Shown: piece after piece, positions 1 through 5,796 of the stretch
Numbering within the stretch: position 1 is the first letter of the stretch
Layout: each line of letters begins with the position of its first letter
Origin: Desulfobacterales bacterium
Lineage (GTDB): Bacteria > Desulfobacterota > DSM-4660 > Desulfatiglandales > Desulfatiglandaceae
DNA length: 6,282 bases
Direction: 5' to 3'
NCBI GenBank assembly: GCA_022013615.1
Contig: JAKLQB010000142.1
Coordinates: 1 to 6,282 of the forward strand
The notes under the pieces: model-generated
Told to the model about the DNA's origin: nothing
What the model saw: the letters and a program-made list of their open reading frames with translations, nothing else
The model's database searches: none
Made by a program: the position numbers and the translations under genes

Positions 1-17
1 ACAGTCAATAGCTTTAT
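1..17 (-). repeat. 17-bp perfect inverted repeat, left arm
   Basis: The reverse complement of 1-17 is ATAAAGCTATTGACTGT, identical to 257-273. The match stops at position 18 on the inner side but is cut by the window edge on the outer side, so the repeat may be longer. The arm lies in the coding frame of the left-edge gene and contains TTGACT reading outward. Confidence 0.85.
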
Positions 18-69
18 TGTGCGTAATCCAGCTTTGTAATCTGATCTTTGCTTTTTCCATGAAATCCAT
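1..69 (-). CDS. Small unidentified protein, N-terminal 23 codons only (cut by left edge)
   Basis: The reading frame is open from the ATG at 69-67 to the window edge and reads MDFMEKAKIRLQSWITHNKA followed by IDC. A GGAGG ribosome binding site lies 7 nt upstream (77-81), which favours this start over the second Met three codons later. The visible part is amphipathic and basic with one Trp. The stretch RLQSWITHN recalls small helical proteins with a WIxHN motif that I remember from anaerobes, but that is recollection without a search and no function follows from it. It is divergent from the response regulator. Its last visible codons (KAIDC) lie in a 17-bp sequence repeated in inverted orientation at 257-273. 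Because of this the true gene could continue normally, or the reading frame could have been altered where the repeat was inserted. Confidence 0.6.
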   Translation of the reverse strand, partial: MDFMEKAKIRLQSWITHNKAIDC

Positions 70-76
70 AAGTTAG

Positions 77-81
77 CCTCC
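77..81 (-). promoter_or_regulatory. Shine-Dalgarno GGAGG for the left-edge gene
   Basis: On the minus strand GGAGG is followed by 7 nt (CTAACTT) and the ATG at 69. This strong site is the main reason to accept the short cut-off reading frame at the left edge as a real gene. Confidence 0.7.
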
Positions 82-147
82 GTATTATGATTATTTGACA
101 ATTACAACCTTTGATCCGTTAGCCTAAATCGCAAAAATACTTTATTT

Positions 148-176
148 ACGTTAAGAAATGTCTTCTGTAGTGTCAA
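148..176 (-). promoter_or_regulatory. Possible sigma-70 promoter for the left-edge gene
   Basis: On the minus strand a perfect -35 hexamer TTGACA (171-176) is followed after 17 nt by TAACGT (148-153), a weak -10 with three of six consensus bases. It points at the left-edge gene and would leave a leader of about 70 nt. The -35 is convincing and the -10 is not. Confidence 0.3.
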
Positions 177-256
177 GTAAAGAATCCAGGCCCAGAGGAG
201 ATGGGTTTTTGCTTTGGACTAAATTAAATTACTATTCTTAATTCTGCTTCCACCCC

Positions 257-273
257 ATAAAGCTATTGACTGT
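257..273 (+). repeat. 17-bp perfect inverted repeat, right arm
   Basis: This copy of ATAAAGCTATTGACTGT is the exact reverse complement of positions 1-17, with 239 bp between the arms. It contains the TTGACT (266-271) used as the -35 box of the response regulator promoter. A 17-bp exact match at this distance is very unlikely by chance. Confidence 0.85.
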
Positions 274-294
274 AAACGTCTATCGGGTTAAAAT
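266..294 (+). promoter_or_regulatory. Sigma-70 promoter of the response regulator gene
   Basis: TTGACT at 266-271 and TAAAAT at 289-294 are separated by the ideal 17 nt; each hexamer matches consensus at five of six positions. Transcription would start near 301-303, giving a leader of about 30 nt before the ATG at 333 with its GGAGG site at 321-325. The -35 box lies inside the right arm of the 17-bp inverted repeat. Confidence 0.6.
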
Positions 295-332
295 CTTATA
301 TTGAAATCTAAAAGTCATGGGGAGGGCTAATC

Positions 333-851
333 ATGGAGGAGATACTCAAAGGGAAACGAATTCTGATCGTGGACGACGAGGCTGATATACTGGAGACGCT
401 GGCAGAATTGCTGGATATGTGTCTTGTTGATACCGCCCCAAATTTCGATAGTGCTAAAAAATTTCTTAATAAAAACACCTATAATGCGGCCATCCTGGAT
501 ATTATGGGAGTCAGGGGCTACGATCTCTTGAAACTCACCAAAGAAAAAAATGTCCCTGCTTTAATGCTCACAGCCCATGCTCTCAGTCCGGATAACCTGG
601 TAAAGTCTATAAGGGGGGGCGCCCAGTCTTATGTGCCCAAAGATAAAATAGCTGATATCCCAATGTTTCTGGCCGATATACTGAGTTCCAGTGAAAAAGG
701 GATTAAAAAAGAGGGCACCTGGTTTGCCAAGCTCAAGCCGTTTTTTGACAAGAAGTTTGGATCCGAGTGGAGGGAAGAGCACAAAGAATTCTGGAAGGAC
801 TTTGATGAGACATATCATGTCACAAAAGAGGACGTTGAAAAGCTTATGTAG
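333..851 (+). CDS. Response regulator: receiver domain with a short Trp-rich C-terminal tail
   Basis: This is a 172-residue two-component response regulator. Residues 8-120 form a CheY-like receiver domain. The acidic pair Asp14-Asp15 follows the first strand (RILIVDDE), the phosphoacceptor is Asp56 in AILDIMG, the conserved Thr is Thr80 in ALMLTAH, and the conserved Lys is Lys103 in YVPKDK, so the receiver should be able to accept phosphate. Residues 125-172 are a charged, aromatic tail with three Trp (130, 146, 154) and no recognisable helix-turn-helix, GGDEF, HD or other output domain. The likely role is therefore protein-protein signalling, which is inferred. The start is supported by GGAGG 7 nt upstream and a well-placed promoter. 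It converges on the histidine kinase with a 31-bp gap; the kinase is the obvious candidate partner. Confidence 0.93.
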   Translation: MEEILKGKRILIVDDEADILETLAELLDMCLVDTAPNFDSAKKFLNKNTYNAAILDIMGVRGYDLLKLTKEKNVPALMLTAHALSPDNLVKSIRGGAQSYVPKDKIADIPMFLADILSSSEKGIKKEGTWFAKLKPFFDKKFGSEWREEHKEFWKDFDETYHVTKEDVEKLM

Positions 852-882
852 CTGTTATTAATCCGGTTATCCGGTTCAGGAT

Positions 883-1764
883 TTATTGTTCAGTATTGCT
901 TGACAAAGGTACTTTGACAGAGAACTTTGCGCCTTTTCCCTCTTCGCTCTCAAGTGATATCTGCCCACCCATATCCTCTACCAAGGCCATCACACCAGCC
1001 AGGCCAAGGCCATGCCCCCTGACAGCACAAACGCCTGAGCCATCTATCTGGAAATAGCTCTCAAATATCTTTTTGTGATAGACTGACGGTATTCCCTCCC
1101 CATCATCCGTTACAAGAATGACAAGATAGTCCTCCTTTCTATCAACACCTAATCCCACCCGGCTTTTTCTATATTTTATGGCATTGTTCAGCAGGTTTCT
1201 CAAGATCTGTGTTAGCTTTTCTTCATCCTGACAGATCTCCTGGCACCAGAGTCCTTCATCAATATGCAGCAGAATCCCTCTTTCTTCCAATGTTTCTTTA
1301 AATCGCGCCAGGTCTGCACAGATTCTTATCTCTTCTGAGGCCCTGGAGTCAGTCAAATCAAAAATCTCCACCAGGGTCTTCTCAATCAAAGCTGAGAGGC
1401 TGAAATTTGTTAGATTAACAATCCCCTTTCTGGACCGTCCCAGTTCGAGGGCATCATTCACCAGTGTCTTAGCAACCTTGGTATTTCTCAGTACTCTCAC
1501 TAAAACTTTTTCCTGCTTTTCTGTAAGGGGCCCATATTTTTCCACTCTTCTCAATAACGATACGATACCGGCTTCTATCACTGCAAGCGGAACCTTGAGG
1601 TCATGTATAAGGAGGTCAGTTTTTACTCTCCTTCGGTCTGGGTTAAAATCTTTTTTATGCCCCGAATCAATATTTACCGCAACCTGCCTTGATTCGGATT
1701 GGTTGTATGGCGCTTTCGCCTTTTGTGAAGAGCTGGCTCCATTCCTTCTGAAAAATTTAAACAT
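883..1764 (-). CDS. Soluble sensor histidine kinase without a visible sensor domain
   Basis: This 293-residue protein has the two catalytic parts of a histidine kinase. Residues 1-45 are polar and Ser/Lys-rich, with no transmembrane segment. The dimerisation/phosphoacceptor helices follow at about 46-112, with His54 in the H-box HDLKVPL. The ATP-binding domain spans about 175-287: N-box around NLLNNAIKY (Asn194), G1 box TDDGEGIP (Asp220 to Pro226), F-box KIFESYF (232-238) and G2 box GHGLGLAG (250-257). No PAS, GAF, HAMP or membrane region is seen, so it is probably cytoplasmic and takes its signal from a partner or through residues 113-174. The ATG at 1764 has a modest AAGG site 8 nt upstream. 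It lies 22 bp downstream of the MEMO-family gene on the same strand, so the two are probably one transcript, and it is convergent with the response regulator. Confidence 0.93.
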   Translation of the reverse strand: MFKFFRRNGASSSQKAKAPYNQSESRQVAVNIDSGHKKDFNPDRRRVKTDLLIHDLKVPLAVIEAGIVSLLRRVEKYGPLTEKQEKVLVRVLRNTKVAKTLVNDALELGRSRKGIVNLTNFSLSALIEKTLVEIFDLTDSRASEEIRICADLARFKETLEERGILLHIDEGLWCQEICQDEEKLTQILRNLLNNAIKYRKSRVGLGVDRKEDYLVILVTDDGEGIPSVYHKKIFESYFQIDGSGVCAVRGHGLGLAGVMALVEDMGGQISLESEEGKGAKFSVKVPLSSNTEQ

Positions 1765-1786
1765 ATCAATTACCTTTTAAAATATA

Positions 1787-2647
1787 TCAAACCATACTAA
1801 AAACAATGCCCACATAGCCCACAAAACTGGTATCAGGCCTTATGTCATAGCTGGTGTAATATAATATTTTCTCTGCTCTTTTTGCACCCAATTTTTTTGT
1901 GGCTTCAATCGCAGCGCCTGCCGCTCCGGAACAGCAGGCATTATGGTTCTCAAGTGATTCCTGGATAACACCTTGTCCGTCCATTTCAAGCATCAGATCC
2001 ACAACCTGCTTATCGTTCTTGTTTTTGACCCACTCGACGGCCTCTTCGCCCGCACCTTTTGGAACATAGCCGTAATTGTAACCATAATGAGTAAGGTCAG
2101 TAGACCCTATAATAATGGTTTTGCGGCTCAGGTTTTTTGCTATTTCAACTGCCTTTCCGGCGATCTCCAAAGAAGTAAGTCTCGGCGGTGAACCAATAGG
2201 GACAATTCTTGTCTTGGGGAAAAAGTATTTTATGAACGGCAACTGCAATTCTATTGTGTTGTCCGGCTCATAGTGAGAGGATGTTTCAACAGTAAAGGGG
2301 AATTCCGCTGTTAGTTTTGTCGCAAGTTCGGAGTCTATTTCCAAATCACCAAGAGGCGTAGCCCAACGGCCTCGCTCCATAATGAAGTTACCACTCCCGG
2401 GGTGCAAGTGCCGGCCAAAGATGATACAGGTATCAGGCTGGGTGTGCTGGCTCAGACATTTAATCACGTTACATGCGATCTTCCCGGAATAAAACCATCC
2501 GGCATGAGGGACAATGCCACCCACTGCATCTCCATCTTTAGGACAAGGCAGGCTGGCATCTGAAAATTCATCAATGCTCGTCCGGCAATCCGATTCATTC
2601 CCGGGATACCATGAACCGGCAAAATCAGACCTTCTTACTTCTTTCAT
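1787..2647 (-). CDS. MEMO-family protein (AmmeMemoRadiSam system protein B type)
   Basis: This 286-residue protein belongs to the MEMO1/class III extradiol dioxygenase-like fold family. Characteristic stretches are FAGSWYPG (9-16), GGIVPHAGWFYSG (43-55), RWATPLGDLEID (94-105), ELQLPF (133-138), IIGSTDLTHYG (179-189) and NACCSGA (236-242). Human MEMO1 binds copper through His49, His81 and Cys244; by hand alignment the counterparts are His48, His80 or His82, and Cys238, with His187 in the DLTHY motif also present. A second Cys (239) follows directly where the human protein has Gly. The bacterial role is unknown. Homologues often accompany an AMMECR1 protein and a radical SAM enzyme, neither of which is in this window. 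The start is the ATG at 2647, chosen for its AGGGGG site 8 nt upstream; an in-frame extension to 2722 would only translate a repeat. The histidine kinase follows 22 bp downstream. Confidence 0.9.
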   Translation of the reverse strand: MKEVRRSDFAGSWYPGNESDCRTSIDEFSDASLPCPKDGDAVGGIVPHAGWFYSGKIACNVIKCLSQHTQPDTCIIFGRHLHPGSGNFIMERGRWATPLGDLEIDSELATKLTAEFPFTVETSSHYEPDNTIELQLPFIKYFFPKTRIVPIGSPPRLTSLEIAGKAVEIAKNLSRKTIIIGSTDLTHYGYNYGYVPKGAGEEAVEWVKNKNDKQVVDLMLEMDGQGVIQESLENHNACCSGAAGAAIEATKKLGAKRAEKILYYTSYDIRPDTSFVGYVGIVFSMV

Positions 2648-2653
2648 GAGTGT

Positions 2654-2662
2654 CACCCCCTT
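2654..2662 (-). promoter_or_regulatory. Shine-Dalgarno site that fixes the MEMO start
   Basis: The minus strand reads AAGGGGGTG and then 6 nt to the ATG at 2647. The upstream in-frame ATG at 2722 lies inside an iterated repeat, so this site decides the start in favour of 2647. Confidence 0.75.
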
Positions 2663-2666
2663 TAGT

Positions 2667-2736
2667 GATTGACGATTTTCGATTGGCGATTGACGAATCA
2701 ATAGCCAATAGTCAATAATCAATCATCAATTGTCAA
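2667..2736. repeat. Inverted pair of 7-nt tandem arrays (ATTGRYN units)
   Basis: The left arm, 2667-2694, is four exact-length 7-nt units: GATTGAC, GATTTTC, GATTGGC, GATTGAC. The right arm, 2698-2736, is five units and a partial one: TCAATAG, CCAATAG, TCAATAA, TCAATCA, TCAATTG, TCAA. The right-arm units are the reverse complement of the left-arm theme (ATTGRC against TYAAT), so the whole can fold into an imperfect hairpin. It sits between the divergent MEMO and M50 genes and ends 20 bp upstream of the MEMO start codon. Confidence 0.85.
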
Positions 2737-2752
2737 CCCTCTCTCTTCTTTC

Positions 2753-2781
2753 TTGCCATAAAATGAGATTGTTGCTATGTA
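2753..2781 (+). promoter_or_regulatory. Weak candidate promoter for the M50 protease gene
   Basis: TTGCCA (2753-2758) is followed after 17 nt by TATGTA (2776-2781). The first hexamer is a fair -35; the second keeps only the leading TAT of the -10 consensus. It would give a leader of about 50 nt. Confidence 0.27.
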
Positions 2782-2839
2782 GTTTTACTGATAAAGCGAA
2801 AATCAGCAATTAAAAAAAACCTTAAGAGAAGATCCTTAT

Positions 2840-3460
2840 ATGTCCTTTGATATCAGTCAGTGGATTGTCAGAATTCCCGTGTTATTGTTCGCCATTACCA
2901 TACATGAATATGCCCATGGCAGGGCCGCGTTATGGCTGGGAGACCCCACAGCAAAAAACATGGGGCGGCTTACACTGAACCCCCTGCCCCATATTGATCC
3001 TTTTGGGGCAATATGCCTGTTTCTTTTTAACTTTGGGTGGGCCAAGCCCGTCCCCGTGAATCCCAGATATTTTAAGAATATCAGGAAAGACATCATCTTG
3101 ATGTCCCTTGCAGGTCCCCTGGCCAATATCTTATTAGCGATTCTGGCGGGGATACTCATTCGGAATTTCTTTTTCCCCTGGGATATTTATCGTCTGGCAT
3201 TGATTTATTTATTATTCATGAACATAGGACTCGGTTTGTTTAACCTCCTGCCGATCCCCCCACTTGATGGTTCACACGTCCTGGAGAACATCCTGCCTCT
3301 GCGCGCTGCGCAAAAGTACAGAGAGTTTGGTCGTTACGGGCCGATTATTATTCTCGGCATCGTAATGTTGGATAATTTTGCCCATACAGGCATATTATCT
3401 CGAGTCCTGATTGGTCCCATGAAGTATCTGGCCCATCTTTTTTCCGGTATCAACTTCTAG
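2840..3460 (+). CDS. Site-2-protease-type M50 family intramembrane metalloprotease
   Basis: This 206-residue membrane protein belongs to peptidase family M50, zinc proteases that cut within or beside membrane helices. The zinc-binding motif HEYAH (His22, Glu23, His26) lies at the end of the first hydrophobic helix (about 10-30), with Glu23 as the expected catalytic base. The third metal ligand is Asp143 in LLPIPPLDGSH (136-146). Other family marks are LGDPTAKNMGRLTLNPLPHIDP (33-54, shown by its LGDPTA and NPLPHIDP ends), the GWAKPVPVNP segment (66-75) and GPLANILLA (92-100). Hydrophobic stretches at about 85-108, 118-140 and 167-180 make further membrane helices. There is no PDZ, CBS or cyclophilin-type extra domain, so it is the short form of the family. 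The substrate cannot be told. The ribosome binding site is weak (AGAAG) and the gene stands alone between two divergent or convergent neighbours. Confidence 0.92.
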   Translation: MSFDISQWIVRIPVLLFAITIHEYAHGRAALWLGDPTAKNMGRLTLNPLPHIDPFGAICLFLFNFGWAKPVPVNPRYFKNIRKDIILMSLAGPLANILLAILAGILIRNFFFPWDIYRLALIYLLFMNIGLGLFNLLPIPPLDGSHVLENILPLRAAQKYREFGRYGPIIILGIVMLDNFAHTGILSRVLIGPMKYLAHLFSGINF

Positions 3461-3528
3461 CGAAGCCAAGGCCTCAAACCGACCAGTTTATGGTGTTAGA
3501 ATACCTATATAGCTCGTAGCGTAGAGAT

Positions 3529-3600
3529 GCTGGTTGCTGGATGCTCGATGCTCGATAAAGAAAAAACATTCCTTATTCCATCCAGTATCCAGAGACCAGT
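3529..3600. repeat. Inverted pair of 7-nt tandem arrays (NCTGGAT units)
   Basis: The left arm, 3529-3556, is four units: GCTGGTT, GCTGGAT, GCTCGAT, GCTCGAT. On the opposite strand the right arm, 3580-3600, reads ACTGGTC, TCTGGAT, ACTGGAT. The arms pair imperfectly (16 of 21 positions) around an A-rich loop of about 23 nt. The element lies between the convergent M50 and sufB genes and touches a GC-rich hairpin at its right end. Confidence 0.8.
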
Positions 3601-3615
3601 CCCGCTCCAGCGGGA
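3600..3615. repeat. GC-rich hairpin TCCCGC-TCCA-GCGGGA, copy 1 of 3
   Basis: A perfect 6-bp stem, TCCCGC with GCGGGA, closes a 4-nt loop TCCA. Related hairpins are at 5834-5850 and 6079-6095. It is 140 bp past the M50 stop and 82 bp past the sufB stop, with only a weak T run behind it (ATATCTTT on the plus strand). It might end transcription, but I treat it as a repeat. Confidence 0.7.
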
Positions 3616-3696
3616 TATCTTTACATTATTTGCACCACAATATATTGAAACTTGACATAAATTTTAAGATCTTAGCCTATAAAGACACCTAGTTTT

Positions 3697-4923
3697 TCAC
3701 ATCATATCTTTATCACTTGCTTCAATAGCCCGGTCGATCTCTGCTTTCAATTGTGCCGGCAGCCCTGGAATATCCACGTTCAAAAAACCGCGGACGATTG
3801 TGGATGTGGCCTCGTCTTCATCAAGGCCCCTCGACATCAGATAGGCGATTTCTTCCTGAGCTATCTTTCCAACAGCCGCTTCATGGGACATCTCCACACC
3901 ATCGGCATATCCTTCTAATTCCGGGATTGCCCGCATTACACCCCCATTCAAAATAAGTCCCTTGCACTCTAAGTGGGCTTTGATACCTGACACTTCACCT
4001 ATCAGATGTCCCCTTGCGATAATATCTCCCCCATTACTGATGGTCCTGGTCACAATTTCAGCCCGGGTTCCGGGTTTTTTCAGAAAGATTCGACCTCCGA
4101 TATCGTATTCGGAGCCTGGGCTCCCCACGATAATACTGTAAAAACGGGCAACAGCATCTTCTCCGGCCAGATGTGTAACTGGATACATCTGGAGGGATTT
4201 GACAGGTTTCATGCAAATATAGTTGTTCAGGAACAGGCCCCCGGCTTCAACCTGGGCTACCGAACGCGGACGCACTACCATACCTTCTGCCCAATTGTGG
4301 ATCATTGTGAAACTCAGCTTGGCATTTTTTTTCACAAAAAACTCGGAAATACCAACATGTGCGCCCTTTTTAAGATGAGGCGAGGTGCTACACCCCGTTA
4401 TTATGTGAAGCTCTGAGTCCTCTTCCGCAATGATGATATTATGGACAGTCTGCTGTAGACCATCCTTTTCCAGATAGAGGCAGGCCTGAATAGGGTAAAC
4501 ACTTTTACTCCCCGGCAGGGCACGAATTACATAACCATCATGGAGGTCCAGTTCTGCGGCGGCGGTATATTTGTATGTATCCACCTGAACAAGCTTCCAG
4601 TAGTAATCCCTGATCCATTCATGCTCTTCCAGGGCCCGCCGGATGGGGATTACCTCAACGCCCTCCTGCTTTGTACTGCAATGGACAACTGTCGTATCTT
4701 TCTGGAAATAGGTCCCACCCCGTTCTTTCTGGGTTATGTCTAACCCTGACATAATCAATTGCTGCTTTTCTTCCTCAGGAAGCGCGCAAAGGTCTTCGTC
4801 CGCAAGGTACTTGTGGGGCACCGGCGCCTTTTCAAATTCATCCAGGTTGATGTCAGGCCCAATGAGTGACTGTTTCTTTGAGGCCTTGGCCGCTCTCTCC
4901 TTTAACTCGCCTATACTATACAT
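3697..4923 (-). CDS. sufB: SufB/SufD-family Fe-S cluster scaffold (minimal SUF, SmsB-like)
   Basis: This 408-residue protein is a SufB/SufD-family scaffold on which Fe-S clusters are built with the SufC ATPase. Residues 1-60 form a charged helical N-terminal part. The body, to about 345, is the beta-helix core, with family stretches GYVIRALPGS (130-139), AEEDSELHIITGCS (166-179) and VRPRSVAQVEAGG (217-229). The C-terminal part carries Cys320 in HLECKG and the pair His347-Glu348 in MSHEAAVGKI. E. coli SufB has a functional Glu and E. coli SufD a functional His in this region; this single protein has both, as expected where one protein serves both roles. It is shorter than E. coli SufB. The start is the ATG at 4923, with GAGGAG 8 nt upstream; a GTG at 4932 overlaps that site and is rejected. 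The start lies inside the end of sufC, so translation is probably coupled. Confidence 0.9.
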   Translation of the reverse strand: MYSIGELKERAAKASKKQSLIGPDINLDEFEKAPVPHKYLADEDLCALPEEEKQQLIMSGLDITQKERGGTYFQKDTTVVHCSTKQEGVEVIPIRRALEEHEWIRDYYWKLVQVDTYKYTAAAELDLHDGYVIRALPGSKSVYPIQACLYLEKDGLQQTVHNIIIAEEDSELHIITGCSTSPHLKKGAHVGISEFFVKKNAKLSFTMIHNWAEGMVVRPRSVAQVEAGGLFLNNYICMKPVKSLQMYPVTHLAGEDAVARFYSIIVGSPGSEYDIGGRIFLKKPGTRAEIVTRTISNGGDIIARGHLIGEVSGIKAHLECKGLILNGGVMRAIPELEGYADGVEMSHEAAVGKIAQEEIAYLMSRGLDEDEATSTIVRGFLNVDIPGLPAQLKAEIDRAIEASDKDMM

Positions 4924-5672
4924 CTCACACACTCCTCATATCCAGATTGACCGATGCATGTCAAAATTTCAACCGGATTGCCCACACAGCTCAACTTGCC
5001 GCCAAATAGCACCTGCCCCTTGTCAGCAGCCACATAATCCAGAATATACCCGGTATGGGTTATGATGAGCCCCATTTTGGTGCGCTCTATCTTTTGTTGC
5101 ATCCTGGTTTTCTTCTTTTGCTCAGACGATTCTCCATCCCTTTGAAGCAGATTAGCGATAGTCTCGCCAACAAGGACAATATTTTCCAGGTCAACACCTG
5201 ATTCAGGTTCGTCAAAGAGCATCAAATCAGGATCTTGTGCCATAAGCTGGAGCAGTTCTGATCGTTTGATCTCTCCTCCGGAAAAACCGGCATTCACGTC
5301 CCTTTCCATAAAATCAAGAAAATTAACCCTGCCTGCCAATGCCTCCACATCAACTTTGTCTTTCCCGCAGATTTGCACCATCTGCCGTGTCTTCAGGCCA
5401 TCAATTGTGGGGGGGCGCTGGTATGACATGCCTATGCCGAGCCGTGCCCGCTCATTAATGGGAAGTTTCGTAATGTCTATGTCCTTAAAAAATATCTTTC
5501 CTCTAACTACCTTATATTGGGGATAACCCATAATGGTCATGAGGAGAGATGTTTTCCCTGAGCCGTTTGGGCCGAAAAGGACGTGAGTCTCCCCCGGTTT
5601 GATATCAAGATCAATTTGCTTAAGAATGACCTTGTCCCCAAGTTCAACCTGTAAATTCTCGATATGCAGCAT
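4911..5672 (-). CDS. sufC: SufC: ABC-type ATPase of the SUF Fe-S assembly system
   Basis: This 253-residue cytosolic ABC ATPase powers Fe-S assembly on the SufB/SufD scaffold. Walker A is GPNGSGKT (34-41), the Q-loop Gln85 is in SYQRPP, the ABC signature is FSGGEIKRSE (130-139), Walker B is LMLFDEPESGVD (150-161) and the H-loop His206 is in IITHTGYILDY. The SGGEIKRSE and DEPESGVD forms are typical of SufC rather than of transporter ATPases. Against E. coli SufC, residues 181-199 (rich in Glu, Lys, Gln and Arg) look like an insertion of about 18 residues just before the H-loop strand. The protein ends in GYEECVRCIV, with a CxxC at 248-251. The start has GGAG 7 nt upstream. The gene overlaps sufB by 13 bp. 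No Rrf2/IscR-type regulator gene or other suf gene is visible next to it. Confidence 0.94.
   Translation of the reverse strand: MLHIENLQVELGDKVILKQIDLDIKPGETHVLFGPNGSGKTSLLMTIMGYPQYKVVRGKIFFKDIDITKLPINERARLGIGMSYQRPPTIDGLKTRQMVQICGKDKVDVEALAGRVNFLDFMERDVNAGFSGGEIKRSELLQLMAQDPDLMLFDEPESGVDLENIVLVGETIANLLQRDGESSEQKKKTRMQQKIERTKMGLIITHTGYILDYVAADKGQVLFGGKLSCVGNPVEILTCIGQSGYEECVRCIV
4932..4937 (-). promoter_or_regulatory. Shine-Dalgarno site that fixes the sufB start
   Basis: GAGGAG on the minus strand ends 8 nt before the ATG at 4923. The upstream in-frame GTG at 4932 begins on the last base of this site and has no usable site of its own. The ribosome binding site lies wholly inside the sufC coding region. 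Confidence 0.7.
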
Positions 5673-5796
5673 GTTGCTTCTCCTTCATGATGGTTTTAGC
5701 TCTTATGTCCTAAGAAGAAAATTTACGTCTCGGAATTTCTACAACTTATTTAAATTATGTGTATTTATTGAGGCCTGGTGGTTTTGCCTCACACAT

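Noticed and set aside
198..216. Sigma-54-like GG...TTGC signal upstream of the response regulator
   Set aside because: The spacing between GG and GC is 12 instead of the required 10, and a good sigma-70 promoter lies closer to the gene.
561..818. 85-residue minus-strand open frame inside the response regulator
   Set aside because: It is antisense to a clear receiver-domain gene and has no recognisable motif.
860..883. Possible shared terminator between the convergent regulator and kinase (AATCC and GGATT arms, inner CCGG repeats)
   Set aside because: The outer stem is 5 bp with a 14-nt loop, the inner stem is only 4 bp, and there is no real T tract on either strand.
2667..2736. CRISPR-like short repeat array
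   Set aside because: The units are only 7 nt with no spacers; it is a tandem micro-array facing its reverse complement.
3665..3674. Perfect 10-bp palindrome TAAGATCTTA downstream of sufB
   Set aside because: It is AT-rich, too short to form a stable terminator, and could easily arise by chance in this sequence.
4006..4416. 136-residue plus-strand open frame inside sufB
   Set aside because: It lies antisense within a confidently identified gene and shows no family features or ribosome binding site.
4924..4932. GTG start for sufB, nine bases upstream
   Set aside because: The GTG overlaps the GAGGAG ribosome binding site, which is ideally placed for the ATG at 4923.
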